Source: Mycolicibacterium mageritense (GTDB lineage Bacteria > Actinomycetota > Actinomycetes > Mycobacteriales > Mycobacteriaceae). From it: a stretch of 64,000 nucleotides of DNA. The notes beneath the pieces were generated by a model, which saw only the letters and a list, made by a program, of their open reading frames with translations, ran no database searches and had not been told where the DNA came from. Shown one piece after another: positions 42,092 through 51,540 of this stretch. The DNA is taken from contig NZ_AP022567.1 of assembly GCF_010727475.1 (NCBI RefSeq), forward strand, positions 3,038,001 through 3,102,000. The letters run 5' to 3'. The translations under genes and the position numbers were made by a program. How positions within the stretch are numbered: the first letter of the stretch is position 1; every line of letters starts with the position of its first letter.

Positions 42092-43105
42092 ATGTCCCGG
42101 CCTCGCGTGACCATCCGCGAAGTAGCCGATGCGGTCGGCGTCTCGGTCACCACGGTGTCGCACGCGCTCAACGGGAAGGGCGAGGTCAGCGCGGCCACCG
42201 TGGAACGGGTACGGGCCGCGGCGAACCGGTTGGGATATCGACCGAGCGCGGCCGCACAAGCCCTGCGGCGCGGGCGCACGGGTTCCTTGGTGCTGATCCT
42301 GCCTCGCGAGGACGGCCGAGAAGTCGCGCGCCAGATCGTCGCGCTCGATTACTACATGGCCATCGCCGCCACTGCCGCCTCCGCGGCGTTCGAGCATCAC
42401 CGTGCACTCGTATTGCCGCCCGAACTGACCTCGGCGGCGGACTGGGAGGCGCTCAACCCCGACGGTGTACTGCTGTGCGATCCCATCGCGTCGGATCCGC
42501 AGATCGATCTTCTGGAGAGTATCGGGATCCCGGTGGTGTCGATCGAGCGCGATGCCGGGCGGCCGCAGCAACGGCACTACGTGTCCGGCGACAACGCGGC
42601 CAACACCCGCCTGGTGTGTGACCACCTGCGCGCACAGGGCGCACGCCGGATCGCGCTGCTCACCACGGCCTGGACCAGAGCCTGGTCCATCGACATCGAC
42701 CAGGCGTATTCGAAGTGGTGCCGTGACAACGGGTTTCCCGATCTGCAAGTGCGTATCCCGGTCCGGTTCGACCACCGTGCCACGTACGCGGCCACGAGTG
42801 AGCTGTTCGACCGCGACGATCCCCCCGACGCCATCTATGCGCCGGCCGAGGGCTACACCAGCGGCGTCGTGGCCGCCTGCCGGGACCGCGGCCTGCGGAT
42901 CCCCCAGGATGTCCTGCTGGTGGGGGGAATCGACGGTCGCGAGGCCCGCGAGAACGATCCGCCGATCACCGCGCTCGACCTGCACCCCGACCGGCAGGCG
43001 CAAGCCGCAGTGGAACTACTCATCGACCGGATCGACGGGCGGGACGCGCCCGGCCCCGTGCATGTGACCAGTACGTTGCAGGTCCGGGCCAGCTCGACGC
43101 GGTAG
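42092..43105 (+). CDS. LacI-family transcriptional regulator, 337 aa
   Basis: The N-terminal LacI HTH reads TIREVADAVGVSVTTVSHALNGKGEVSAATVERVRAAANRLGYRPSAAAQALRRGRTGSL. The C-terminal periplasmic-binding-protein-like effector domain follows, with PISSDPQIDLLESIGIPVVSIERD-like and RVSGDNAANTRLVCDHL motifs. The length is standard. It diverges from the amidohydrolase-permease operon across the two operators and is its likely repressor. Confidence 0.93.
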   Translation: MSRPRVTIREVADAVGVSVTTVSHALNGKGEVSAATVERVRAAANRLGYRPSAAAQALRRGRTGSLVLILPREDGREVARQIVALDYYMAIAATAASAAFEHHRALVLPPELTSAADWEALNPDGVLLCDPIASDPQIDLLESIGIPVVSIERDAGRPQQRHYVSGDNAANTRLVCDHLRAQGARRIALLTTAWTRAWSIDIDQAYSKWCRDNGFPDLQVRIPVRFDHRATYAATSELFDRDDPPDAIYAPAEGYTSGVVAACRDRGLRIPQDVLLVGGIDGREARENDPPITALDLHPDRQAQAAVELLIDRIDGRDAPGPVHVTSTLQVRASSTR

Positions 43106-43197
43106 CGTTGGCCACCCTCTGAGCCCGCAACCGGTACCCGGAAAAGCGCTTGAAATGGAGCCTGTTCGGAGACCTCTCTGAGGCCTATCGTGTGGGC

Positions 43198-43614
43198 ATG
43201 GCGACCACAGCGACGCCGACCCGTTGGCGCTACGCCGACGTGGTGCTGGTGGTGTTCGGGATCTACTCGGTGACCCTCGGCCTGTTCATGCTCGTCGCGC
43301 CGGGCGCATTCTTCGAAACCCTGGGGGCTTTCGGGGTCCGAAACGACCACTACATCTTCGACAACGCGTCTTTCGAACTTCCGCTCGGTTTGCTGATGCT
43401 CGCGGCTGTGCGGCGGCCCGCATGGCAGGTGCCTGTGCTGGCGTTCGCGACGGCCCACTGGGCGCTGCACACGCTGAGCCACCTCGTCGACACCAACCAT
43501 GCGGCGGGCGGTTGGGTGGGCTGGCTCGAAGCGGCGGGATTGCTGTTCACCACGGCGTTATTGGCAATTGCGTTGCGTGCCAGCATGTTCCGCGGTAAAC
43601 GAGCGGGTGCCTAG
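43198..43614 (+). CDS. Four-helix membrane protein, 138 aa
   Basis: Four hydrophobic segments are seen (VVLVVFGIYSVTLGLFMLVAP, FELPLGLLMLAAV, VPVLAFATAHWALHTLSHLV and EAAGLLFTTALLAIAL). HWALHTLSHLVDTNH is a His-rich stretch at the end of the third helix. ATG 43198 (MATTATPTRW) is preferred over 43150. The gene directly precedes the epimerase gene; the ATG of the latter abuts its stop, so the two are probably co-transcribed. No function can be named. Confidence 0.8.
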   Translation: MATTATPTRWRYADVVLVVFGIYSVTLGLFMLVAPGAFFETLGAFGVRNDHYIFDNASFELPLGLLMLAAVRRPAWQVPVLAFATAHWALHTLSHLVDTNHAAGGWVGWLEAAGLLFTTALLAIALRASMFRGKRAGA

Positions 43615-44523
43615 ATGCGAGTGCTGGTGGCAGGTGCGACGAGCGTTCCTGGCATTCCGCTGCTGCGGGAACTGACCGCGCGCGGTCATTCGGTCCGCGG
43701 CGTGACGCGGTCGCCCGCCAAGACCGCGCAGATCGCCGCGGCCGGAGCGGAGCCCGTGGTCGCCGATGTGCTCGATGCCGGCCAGATCGACACGGCGGTC
43801 GCGGAATTCGCGCCCGACGCGGTGGTGAGCCTGTTGACCACGCTGCCCAAGCTCGGGCCCAAGTGGATCAAGGATTTCGAACCCGCCAAACAGTTGTGGA
43901 GCCGCGGCGCGGGCAATCTGGTGGCGGCTGCGCAGCGTGCGGGGGTGCGCCGGATCGTCGCCGAGTCGGTGATCTTCGCGTACGGCTACGGGTCCACCGG
44001 GCCGGACCTGATGGACGAGACCGATCCCTATCCGGGCCCGCCGCCGCGCGGCGGCGGCGAGATGCTCGAAGCGCTGCGCGGCATGGAGCGCAACGTCGTC
44101 CGGTCCGGCGAGCACAGTGACACCGAGGGGATCGTGTTGCGCTACGGCGTCTTCTACGGATCCGGTGTCACACACGACGATTTGTTCCGCCGGCTCGCGA
44201 AATGGTGGGCCATGCCCGCGATGACCGGGAGCGGCGTGTTGTCGTGGGTGCACATCGACGATGTCGCGCGGGCAACGGCGGACGCGCTGGAGCGTGGGCG
44301 CGGCGGTGAGATCTACAACATCGTCGACGACCGGCCCCAGTCGTTCGGCGACTACATCCGTGAACTCAACGCCACGCTGAACCGGCCCAGGCCGTGGCCG
44401 GTTCCGCGCTCACTGGTCGGCCTCGTCGCGCCCTACCCGGCGACGGCGTTCGGCACCACGTGGCTGCCGCTGTCGAACGCGAAAGCCAAAGCGGAGCTCG
44501 GCTGGACGCCTATCGTCCGTTGA
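43615..44523 (+). CDS. NAD-dependent epimerase/dehydratase (extended SDR), 302 aa
   Basis: The N-terminal Rossmann motif (VLVAGATSVPGIPLLRELTARGHSVRGVTRS) is a GATS-type variant of GxxGxxG. RIVAESVIFAYGYG precedes the active region. Within YGVFYGSGV and WVHIDDVARATADAL are typical extended-SDR features. The classical YxxxK is not clear, so catalysis may be altered. Length is normal. It overlaps by 14 bases at its 3' end with the convergent cutinase gene. Substrate unknown. Confidence 0.85.
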   Translation: MRVLVAGATSVPGIPLLRELTARGHSVRGVTRSPAKTAQIAAAGAEPVVADVLDAGQIDTAVAEFAPDAVVSLLTTLPKLGPKWIKDFEPAKQLWSRGAGNLVAAAQRAGVRRIVAESVIFAYGYGSTGPDLMDETDPYPGPPPRGGGEMLEALRGMERNVVRSGEHSDTEGIVLRYGVFYGSGVTHDDLFRRLAKWWAMPAMTGSGVLSWVHIDDVARATADALERGRGGEIYNIVDDRPQSFGDYIRELNATLNRPRPWPVPRSLVGLVAPYPATAFGTTWLPLSNAKAKAELGWTPIVR

Positions 44524-45211
44524 CACGCTGTGCGACGAACGAGGCTGCCTGATCGGCCATTCCGTTGCTCGCGTAGAGGCTGTGCAGGCTCGCATCGCCC
44601 GGATCGGCCGAGCAGACCGGATCGCCGTCCACGCACATCTCCACGGTCTTGGCTGTGTAGCGGTGACCGATCGTGATCGGTGGTGCGGTGGACTGGATGG
44701 TGTTCATGAAGCCGTTGGACGGTTTGCCGAACAGCGCCACGGCCGCGACGTGATCGGCCACGTCGGCAGGCAGCGGCCCGGTAATGCCCTCCGGCAGTAC
44801 GAAGTTCGCGGGAACCGAATCCGCGGTGATGTAGGCCGCGACCGCGGCGCCCTGTGAGAACCCGCCAAGCACGGTCTTGGTGCTCGGGCAGTCGGCGGCC
44901 GTTTGGCGGATCTTGTTGCTGGCGTCGATGATTCCGTCGGCCGCCCGCGGGAAGTCCAGCGATGCCGGGTAATTCACCGGGTACACCTCGACCGACTTGT
45001 CGCCGAGCTGGCGCGTGAGGGCGTCGACGAAGGCCTGCCCGGTGCCACCGACACCCGGCGGCTCGAACGTGCCGCGCGCGAACACCACCTCGACATCAGG
45101 GCACGGTGGCGCGGCGCTCGCGATCGGCGCGGCGAACAGTGACGCGGATACCATCGACAACGGCAATCCGGCGAGCACCGTCCGGATCAGGCATGAACTG
45201 AACAATCCCAT
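44510..45211 (-). CDS. Secreted cutinase-family esterase, 233 aa
   Basis: An N-terminal signal (LSMVSASLFAAPIASA) is followed by a mature part beginning APPCPDVEVVFARGTFEPPGVGG. The nucleophile motif GGFSQGAAV is present. DGDPVCSADPGDASLHSLYASNGM gives the Asp and His of the triad (AxxxHxxY). Four cysteines could form two disulfides. It hydrolyses ester bonds in cutin-like polymers or lipids at the cell surface. A standard mycobacterial cutinase, monocistronic and convergent with the epimerase. Confidence 0.93.
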   Translation of the reverse strand: MGLFSSCLIRTVLAGLPLSMVSASLFAAPIASAAPPCPDVEVVFARGTFEPPGVGGTGQAFVDALTRQLGDKSVEVYPVNYPASLDFPRAADGIIDASNKIRQTAADCPSTKTVLGGFSQGAAVAAYITADSVPANFVLPEGITGPLPADVADHVAAVALFGKPSNGFMNTIQSTAPPITIGHRYTAKTVEMCVDGDPVCSADPGDASLHSLYASNGMADQAASFVAQRVNGR

Positions 45212-45351
45212 TGCTGAACCCCCGGTCCGTCTGCACCCAATCGGCCGATTTCAGCTGCGGCGCCGAGCCGAGGGCGTCGGAATCTGTAGCACTACTAACC
45301 ATAGGCGGGGATGGCTGAGCCCGCCACCGGGTTGTGGGTCAGCTCATACTT

Positions 45352-46167
45352 TTATTCGCCGGTGAACTGAGGCGCACGCTTCTGGAACATCGCGGTGACC
45401 GCCTCCGCGAGATCCTTCGACGGCAGGAACGCCGAGTTCCACGCGGCCACATAGCGCAGGCTCTCCGAGACCCGGGCGATGCGCTGCTGATCGAGCACGT
45501 CCTTGACACCCGCCACCGTCAGCGGCGGGTTGGCGGCGATCTCGGCGGCCGTGGCGTGTGCCGCGGCGAGCGACGCCTCCGGATCGTCGTACACGTCGTT
45601 CACCAGACCGATCTTCTCGGCGCGGGCCGCATCGATGTCTTTGCCCGTCAGAACCAGCTCCCGCAGGTGCCCGTCGGTCAGGATCAGCGGCAGCCGGGCC
45701 AGGCTGCCGACATCGGCGACGATGGCCAGCTTGGTCTCGCGCACCGAGAACTTGGCGTCGGCGCTCGCGTAGCGGATGTCGGCGGCGCTGATCAGGTCCA
45801 CCCCGCCGCCGATGCACCAGCCGTGGATCGAGGCCACGGTCGGTGTCCGGCAGTCGGCGACCGCGCTGATCGCGCCCTGCATGCTCTGCAGCTTGGTGTG
45901 GAACTCCGCGCGGGCCTTCGCACCCGCGTCGAGTCCGGGCAGCGTCGCACCCATCGCGGGCAGGTCCAGTCCGTAGCTGAAGTTCTTGCCCGATCCGGTC
46001 AGCACGATCGCGCGCACCTCGGGGTCGGCATCGAGCTTGCCGAACACCTCGGGCATCTCGGCCCAGAACGCCGGCCCCATCGCGTTGCCCTTACCCGGAC
46101 CGATCAACGTCACCTGCGCGACGTGATCCTTGGTCTCGATGGAAACGGACTCGTACGTGTCAGACAT
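45352..46167 (-). CDS. echA21: Crotonase-family enoyl-CoA hydratase/isomerase (EchA21-like), 271 aa
   Basis: The crotonase fold is clear: ALIGPGKGNAMGPAFWAEMP and VLTGSGKNFSYGLDLPAMG supply the oxyanion and CoA site. SIHGWCIGGGVDLISAADIRYASADAKFSVRETKLAI follows. Length (271 aa) and the flanking TIGR03086, DUF4334 and HisC2/Pat genes match the Rv3772-Rv3774 region of M. tuberculosis in content. The symbol is inferred from this context. It hydrates or isomerises fatty enoyl-CoAs. Confidence 0.85.
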   Translation of the reverse strand: MSDTYESVSIETKDHVAQVTLIGPGKGNAMGPAFWAEMPEVFGKLDADPEVRAIVLTGSGKNFSYGLDLPAMGATLPGLDAGAKARAEFHTKLQSMQGAISAVADCRTPTVASIHGWCIGGGVDLISAADIRYASADAKFSVRETKLAIVADVGSLARLPLILTDGHLRELVLTGKDIDAARAEKIGLVNDVYDDPEASLAAAHATAAEIAANPPLTVAGVKDVLDQQRIARVSESLRYVAAWNSAFLPSKDLAEAVTAMFQKRAPQFTGE

Positions 46168-46186
46168 GCAGGCGACACTACCGAGT

Positions 46187-46732
46187 ATGAACGAACTCGA
46201 ATCCGCCGAGGCGACCCTCGGCGTACTGCAGACGGTCCTTCAAACCATCACTGACGACGACCTGTCCCGGCAGACCCCGTGTCGCGAATTCGACGTGGCG
46301 GCGCTGACCGACCACTTGCTGAACTCGATCACCATGATCGGCGGGGCCGCGGGCGCAGACATTCCCGAGCGCGACCCGGATGCCCCGGTCCGCGATCAGG
46401 TGCTCGCGGCGGCGCGGCCCGCCGTGGCGGCCTGGCAGCAGCGCGGGCTCGACGGCACCGTCCCGTTCGGTCAGGGTGAGGTGCCCGCGGCGATGATGGC
46501 CCGCATCCTCTCGCTGGAATTCCTGGTGCACGCCTGGGATTACGCGCGGGCCGTCGGGCAGTCGGTCGAGGTGCCCGATGCGCGGTCCGAGCCGGTCCTG
46601 CAGTGGGCCAAGGGCATCATCACGCCCGACGGGCGGGTCCGGGCGGGCTTCGACGATCCGGTCGAGGTGCCCGACGACGCATCGGGGCTGGACCGCTTGC
46701 TGGCGTTCACGGGACGCCGGCCGACGGCCTAG
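46187..46732 (+). CDS. TIGR03086-family mycothiol-dependent-type metal-binding protein, 181 aa
   Basis: The DinB/MDMPI-like fold shows at the N-terminus, SAEATLGVLQTVLQTITDDDLSRQTPCREFDVAALTDHLLNSI with a metal-ligand His. LSLEFLVHAWDYARAVGQ is the second motif, HAWDxA, with the other His and Asp. These are the hallmarks of TIGR03086 proteins. Function is unclear beyond metal binding. ATG 46187 is fixed by family length. It diverges from echA21 with a 19-base gap. Confidence 0.88.
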   Translation: MNELESAEATLGVLQTVLQTITDDDLSRQTPCREFDVAALTDHLLNSITMIGGAAGADIPERDPDAPVRDQVLAAARPAVAAWQQRGLDGTVPFGQGEVPAAMMARILSLEFLVHAWDYARAVGQSVEVPDARSEPVLQWAKGIITPDGRVRAGFDDPVEVPDDASGLDRLLAFTGRRPTA

Positions 46733-47190
46733 ACGCGCTCGAGGAAGAAGTAGAAGTAGCGCCCGTTATCCAAGACGCCCTTGCCGTTCATGATGCCCAT
46801 GACGGTGCGGTCGTCGACCTTCTTGAAGTGGTCGTGCGTGGGCTGGCCGTCGTAGACCATGGTCGCGGTCACCTGCCCGCGGAACTCCTCGAGCCACAGG
46901 CTGGCCTCACCCTTGCCGAGTTGGGTGTTGGAGAACTTCTGGCCGTTCTCGTCGAGACACACCAGCGGTTGCACGTCGGTCACCGATTTGAAGGTCTTGC
47001 CGAACCAGCGGGCCTTCTCCAGCAGGCCGTTCATCTTGTGACCTGTGACGAACTCGCCGCCCGACCACTCGCCCAGCATGAAATCGAGCGGCACCGGTTC
47101 GAGGACGGCCCAGAACGCGTCGAGTTCGGCGTCGGGGATCTGCCCTTCGCGGTTCTTGAACTCGTCGAACGTGCTGCGGGCGTTGCTCAT
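46729..47190 (-). CDS. DUF4334/GXWXG-domain protein, 153 aa
   Basis: The GXWXG motif appears as FMLGEWSGGEF, followed by GHKMNGLLEKARWFGKTFKS. A C-terminal DUF4334 part includes GEASLWLEEFRGQVTATMVYDGQPTHDHFKKVDDRTVMGIMNGKG. Both segments match the family I know from mycobacteria. It probably binds a small ligand in a beta-barrel. The gene overlaps the aminotransferase by four bases and its own end overlaps the convergent TIGR03086 gene. Confidence 0.9.
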   Translation of the reverse strand: MSNARSTFDEFKNREGQIPDAELDAFWAVLEPVPLDFMLGEWSGGEFVTGHKMNGLLEKARWFGKTFKSVTDVQPLVCLDENGQKFSNTQLGKGEASLWLEEFRGQVTATMVYDGQPTHDHFKKVDDRTVMGIMNGKGVLDNGRYFYFFLERV

Positions 47191-48242
47191 CGTTGTCCTA
47201 TCCAGCGGGTCGCGAATTCCAGGAACGCGTCGTTCTCGTGCGGTGCGGCGACGGTGACCCGGACGCCTTCCTCACCGTACGGTCGCACGATGATCCGGCT
47301 GTCTGCGGCCCGCGCCACGAAGTCCAGGGTGCGTTCGGCCAGCGGCAGCCACATGAAATTGGCCTGTGACGGCGGCACCGTGAATCCGGCATCGCGCAGC
47401 GTCGCGGTCACCCGCTTGCGTTCGGCGACCACCGCGTCGGTCCGGGCCAGGAGTTCCTCCGAGGCGTCGAGGCACGCGATCGCGGCGGCCTGCGAGAGGG
47501 TGGTCGCGCTGAACGGCACGTAAACCTTGCCCAGTGCGGTGATGATGTCCGGATCGGCCACCGCGTAGCCCACCCGCAGGCCGGCCAGCCCGTAGGCCTT
47601 CGAGAAGGTGCGCAGCACAACGACATTGCTGTGGGTCCGGACCAAACCGAGACTGTCGGGGGCCAGCCCGTCACGGATGTACTCGACGTAGGCCTCGTCG
47701 AGCGCGATCAGGATGTGCGGTGGCACCGCGGCCACGAACCGGGCCAGGGCGTCGGGCTCGACGACCGTGCTGGTCGGATTGTTGGGGTTGCAGATGAAGA
47801 TCAGCCGCGTGCGGTCGGTGATCGCCGCGAGGATCGCGTCGAGGTCGAACACGTGATCACGCAGCGGCACCTGGACCGGGGTGGCGCCCGCCGTGCGCAC
47901 CTGCAGCGGGTAGACCTCGAAGCTGCGCCAGCCGAACAGCACCTCGTCGCCCACGGTCGCGGTGATCTGGACCAACTGCTGGCACAGGCTCACCGAGCCG
48001 CAGCCCACCGCGATGTTCTCGGGCGCGAAGTTGACGTGCTTGGCCAGGTGCTCGCGAAGGTCGAGATAACCGTTGTCGGGATAGCGGTTGATGTTCTCGG
48101 TGGCCGCCAGGATCGCGTCCCGCACGCTGGGCAGTGGGCCGTGCACGGTTTCGTTGCTTGCGATCTTGATTGCGCCGGGGACGGTCTTGCCGGGGGTGTA
48201 GGCCGGGATCTCGGCCAATTCGGGGCGCAAACGGGCAGTCAC
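47187..48242 (-). CDS. pat: Histidinol-phosphate/aromatic aminotransferase (HisC2/Pat), 351 aa
   Basis: A PLP-dependent fold I aminotransferase. It has SNETVHGPLPSVRDAI at the N-terminus and the IAVGCGSVSLCQQLVQ segment. IFICNPNNPTSTVVEPDAL carries the Asn that binds PLP, and VVLRTFSKAYGLAGLRVGYAV carries the PLP Lys (SKAYGLAGLR). It matches M. tuberculosis Rv3772/Pat in motif and context. GTG 48242 (VTARLRPEL) is a better start than an upstream ATG. It would transaminate aromatic amino acids or histidinol phosphate. Confidence 0.92.
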   Translation of the reverse strand: MTARLRPELAEIPAYTPGKTVPGAIKIASNETVHGPLPSVRDAILAATENINRYPDNGYLDLREHLAKHVNFAPENIAVGCGSVSLCQQLVQITATVGDEVLFGWRSFEVYPLQVRTAGATPVQVPLRDHVFDLDAILAAITDRTRLIFICNPNNPTSTVVEPDALARFVAAVPPHILIALDEAYVEYIRDGLAPDSLGLVRTHSNVVVLRTFSKAYGLAGLRVGYAVADPDIITALGKVYVPFSATTLSQAAAIACLDASEELLARTDAVVAERKRVTATLRDAGFTVPPSQANFMWLPLAERTLDFVARAADSRIIVRPYGEEGVRVTVAAPHENDAFLEFATRWIGQR

Positions 48243-48370
48243 CCGACCAGCATAGGGCCGCCGGTTATCCGCTTTGCTTCCAGCGGCCGAGCATGTGTAG
48301 GCTGTGCCCTCGGCGGTTCCGGGGACCAATCTGATCGACAGGTGGGGTCCGGTACCCTCAAGAAGTTCAG

Positions 48371-48461
48371 GAGGCGTGCCAGAGCGGCCGAATGGGACTC
48401 ACTGCTAATGAGTTGTCCCCCTTACAGGGGACCGGAGGTTCAAATCCTCTCGCCTCCGCCA
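48371..48461 (+). tRNA. tRNA-Ser(GCT)
   Basis: Acceptor GGAGGCG/CGCCTCC, D-arm GAGCGGCCGAA, and anticodon loop CTGCTAA (GCT). The long variable arm TTGTCCCCCTTACAGGGGAC and T-loop GGTTCAAATCC are typical. The discriminator G is at 48458 and CCA is encoded at 48459-48461. Complete and intact. Confidence 0.97.
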
Positions 48462-48497
48462 GGCTGACACGTCAGCTGTACAACTGAATACGCGAAA

Positions 48498-48570
48498 GCG
48501 CCCGTAGCTCAACGGATAGAGCATCTGACTACGGATCAGAAGGTTAGGGGTTCGAATCCCTTCGGGCGCG
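48498..48570 (+). tRNA. tRNA-Arg(ACG)
   Basis: Acceptor GCGCCCG/CGGGCGC, D-arm GTAGCTCAACGGATAGAGC, anticodon arm CTGACTACGGATCAG (ACG) and T-arm GGGGTTCGAATCCC are all intact. The discriminator G is at 48570. CCA is not encoded. It follows tRNA-Ser by 36 bases and ends before an intrinsic terminator. Confidence 0.97.
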
Positions 48571-48584
48571 CAACATGTTGCAGG

Positions 48585-48607
48585 TCGGCCCCCCTCGTGG
48601 GGGCCGA
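48585..48607 (+). terminator. Intrinsic terminator after the tRNA pair
   Basis: TCGGCCCCC (48585-48593) pairs with GGGGGCCGA (48599-48607), followed by TTTCGTTTT. A standard GC-rich hairpin with a T-rich tail. Confidence 0.85.
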
Positions 48608-49008
48608 TTTCGTTTTCGAGGCGAATCGCGCTTCACCTTTGATCAGCACATCTGTCTAAAGTCTGCGTAGACATCAGACCCGACGTGGGTTCACCGCTGA
48701 CGTTGTGATGCCAAGCCCCTTGGCACCCTCGCCGATGAGGCCGTGACAGATTCCCGGTAAGCGGGAGTGAGCAAATTCACTATGCCGGGACTCGGGGACT
48801 ATGCGCAAGGGTCACGCGTTAGCTGCATGGCTGCTCAGAGACATCTACGCATTCTTTGCTATTACTGAAGCAAATGAGTCACAGACGCATTGCCGTATAA
48901 GGCATATATGCCGGTAGTTGACGTATTTTCCTGTTGCCAAATAGCGTGCTGAGCTACCTCACAGTCCTTGCTGAAGGGCTCTTCGTTGTTCGCTGATCGG
49001 GGGATCAC
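48608..49008 (+). promoter_or_regulatory. Leader region of the toxin gene with a candidate promoter
   Basis: No gene seen in this 400-base, comparatively AT-rich stretch. TTGACG (48918-48923), an 18-base spacer and TAGCGT (48942-48947) make a good mycobacterial -35/-10 pair about 60 bases before the toxin GTG. A CGGGGGATCAC ribosome-like stretch precedes the start. Confidence 0.5.
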
Positions 49009-51540
49009 GTGCGGGATAGTCGTGGCTTAGGGGCGTATTCAGGCAACTTTCTGTGCGACAGGCGGCAAAGCTTGTGGGCGGGGTGGCCGGCCCGCTGGCT
49101 CGCCGTGTTGTGCGCATTCGCGGTCACGGTAGCCGGGCTGCACCTGGTCACCGGTTCTGCGCGGCAGGGCGATCGCGAAATCGCGACGATCGCAGCCACG
49201 ACGGTCGAGGGGTTCGCGGAGGCCGCTGGTGCTGCGTTCACTGATTCCGCGGTCGGTTCCGACCCTTCGCTGACTGCTGAGCAGCGTCGTGCGGGATTAC
49301 CGGCTGATCCGGTGGCCGGCTTGACCTCGCAGACTCCGGTCGGCCTGGTTCAGGTGGTGTTGCCCGGCGGGCTCGGGGCGGCTCAACACACGTCGGGTGG
49401 TCAGGTCGTCTACCCGGATGCGGGTGCGGGGTTTGACTTGTTGGCGGAGAACACCGCGACCGGTACCCGCACGGTGGCCAAGGTCGACGGTCCGGGTGGG
49501 GTGCGGATGGTCACCACCTTTGTGCGGACCCCGGCCGATACGGTGATGCTGGCCCACACCAATGGCTATCTCACGATCAACAAGGCGACTCCGGCCGCCG
49601 AGACGATCGGCATGTTCTCCCCGGCCGAAACCCGCGACGCCACAGGAAAACTGGTCCCGAGCTCCTATGTCGTCAAACAGATCGCGCCGCAACTGTATGC
49701 GTTGGCCGAGGTGTTCGACCCTCAACCAGGCACGACCTGGCCGGTCTATGTCGACCCGCCCCTGCACCTGACCGGGCCGTTGCCGCAAGGGTTCTTCGAC
49801 TCGGTCACCAACGCGGTCAGCTCCGTCGCCGACACGGTGACTTCGGCGGCCTCGACCGCGGTGTCGGCCACCGTCTCCGGCGCCAAAGCCGTCGGCACGT
49901 TTGTCAAGGAGAACCCGCTGGAATCGGCCATGCTGGTCGGCGGGGTCGCTCTTGCGTTGACCGGGGTCGGTGGGCCCGCCAGTGCCGCGATGATCGCCTC
50001 GGCCACCGTGAATCTGGCCAGCGCCACGGTGGATATCGCCGCCGCGGCGATGCCCGACAACCAGACTCTCGGGATCGCGTCGGACGTGCTGGGGGCCGCG
50101 TCGATGGTGACCCCGCAAGGTGCGGCGAAAAAGGTTGTCAAAGAGGGCGCCGAGCTGGCCGCCCAACAACTCGCCAAACACGCCGACGACGTCGTCGATG
50201 TCGCCAAAGCCGTACCCACCCCACCGAGCCAACTCGTCGACGAGGTCGCGGCCACCGCAGCCGCGAAAGCGCCTGTTACCCCCGGGGTTTCCCCGAAAGC
50301 CCCGAACGCACCGCCGGCCAAGGGTCCCGAGTTGCCGTGTGCGGGGCAGTCTTTCAGTCCTGACACCGCGGTGATGCTCGCAGACGGCAGCAGTCGGCCG
50401 ATCGCTCAACTGGGTGTGGGTGATCTGGTGTGGTCCACCGACCCCACTTCGGGTCAGTCCGGGCCGCAGCTGGTGCAGGCGGTGTTGGTCAACCATGACA
50501 CCGACCTGCTCGACCTCACCATCACCAACGCGGCTGGTGAGTCCTCGGTCATCAACACCACCAGCGGGCACCCCTTCTACAGCACCACCCGAGCACACGA
50601 GTCGACCCGGGGTCTTGCGGCCTCCACATCGACCGCGGCGTACGGGCCTGGTTGGACCGATGCCAGGAATCTGACCTCGGGCGACGGGCTCTACACCCCC
50701 AACAACGTTGCCGCGCAGGTCAAATCGACCACTCCGGTGGCCGGTGTCGCCGACATGTGGGATCTCACGATCGAGAACACCCACACCTTCTACATCACCA
50801 CCCCCACCGCATCGGTTCTCGTCCACAACTGTCCAGCCGGCCCCGACCTGCCAGTTCCCGACGCCGCTCAGCCGAAACCCGCCACCGACGGCAAGGACAT
50901 CACACCGAAAGTCAAGGATCACGTCACCGCGGACCGGGTATCGAAGAGCCCTGACGGCAACCTGCGCTGCGAAAACCCGCACTGCGCCGAGCGGGTCTTC
51001 CGGCAAGAAGGCAGAACGCGTAAAGGCGACAAGATCCCGCCGAACCGTGCCCAATTCGACCACGACACCCAACCCAAATCGCAGGGCGGCACCGGCGGTG
51101 CAAACGGCGAAGACACCAAGATTCTGTGCGCCCGATGCAATGGCCCCGCAGGCAAGGGCGATAAGTCGGCGGAGGAATGGGCGGCGGTCCAAGAAGATGT
51201 GGGCCGAGATTCGAAACGGATCATCCAGGAATTCGTTCGGCAGCACGGCCAGCCGCCGGACGGCGTGATCCGTACACCGAATCTGCGCCCACAGGCCACT
51301 GTGCGCAACGATGAAGCCCAGTCCACGACCCAAGCCAGCGCGGCCCAGCGCCGCGACACTGCGATCGGACAGGCACGGGAAGCCAATAACGCACCGTCGC
51401 AGGGCAACACGGGATCTGCCGGAACGAAGTCCAAAGACGGTGGGAAAAAGAAGAGCGAGAAGAAAAAGTCTGACAAGAAGAAAGACAAGACCAAAAAGAA
51501 GAACAAGAAGAGTAAGCAAAACCACAAAAAGCCTAAATAG
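49009..51540 (+). CDS. Secreted polymorphic toxin with Hint domain and C-terminal HNH-type nuclease, 843 aa
   Basis: A positively charged N-terminus and a hydrophobic segment (WLAVLCAFAVTVAGLHLV) suggest export. Residues ~50-435 are a secreted linker region. A hydrophobic part (ESAMLVGGVALALTGVGGPASAAMIASA) lies at ~300-330. The Hint (Hedgehog/intein) domain runs from ~444 (CAGQSFSPDTAVMLADG) to ~607 (SVLVHNC), where self-cleavage would free the C-terminal toxin. Beyond it are CENPHC (654-659), an FDHDTQ segment at ~685 and CARCN (707-711), an HNH-like zinc nuclease. The end is a Lys-rich tail. The target would be DNA of competing bacteria. Confidence 0.9.
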   Translation: MRDSRGLGAYSGNFLCDRRQSLWAGWPARWLAVLCAFAVTVAGLHLVTGSARQGDREIATIAATTVEGFAEAAGAAFTDSAVGSDPSLTAEQRRAGLPADPVAGLTSQTPVGLVQVVLPGGLGAAQHTSGGQVVYPDAGAGFDLLAENTATGTRTVAKVDGPGGVRMVTTFVRTPADTVMLAHTNGYLTINKATPAAETIGMFSPAETRDATGKLVPSSYVVKQIAPQLYALAEVFDPQPGTTWPVYVDPPLHLTGPLPQGFFDSVTNAVSSVADTVTSAASTAVSATVSGAKAVGTFVKENPLESAMLVGGVALALTGVGGPASAAMIASATVNLASATVDIAAAAMPDNQTLGIASDVLGAASMVTPQGAAKKVVKEGAELAAQQLAKHADDVVDVAKAVPTPPSQLVDEVAATAAAKAPVTPGVSPKAPNAPPAKGPELPCAGQSFSPDTAVMLADGSSRPIAQLGVGDLVWSTDPTSGQSGPQLVQAVLVNHDTDLLDLTITNAAGESSVINTTSGHPFYSTTRAHESTRGLAASTSTAAYGPGWTDARNLTSGDGLYTPNNVAAQVKSTTPVAGVADMWDLTIENTHTFYITTPTASVLVHNCPAGPDLPVPDAAQPKPATDGKDITPKVKDHVTADRVSKSPDGNLRCENPHCAERVFRQEGRTRKGDKIPPNRAQFDHDTQPKSQGGTGGANGEDTKILCARCNGPAGKGDKSAEEWAAVQEDVGRDSKRIIQEFVRQHGQPPDGVIRTPNLRPQATVRNDEAQSTTQASAAQRRDTAIGQAREANNAPSQGNTGSAGTKSKDGGKKKSEKKKSDKKKDKTKKKNKKSKQNHKKPK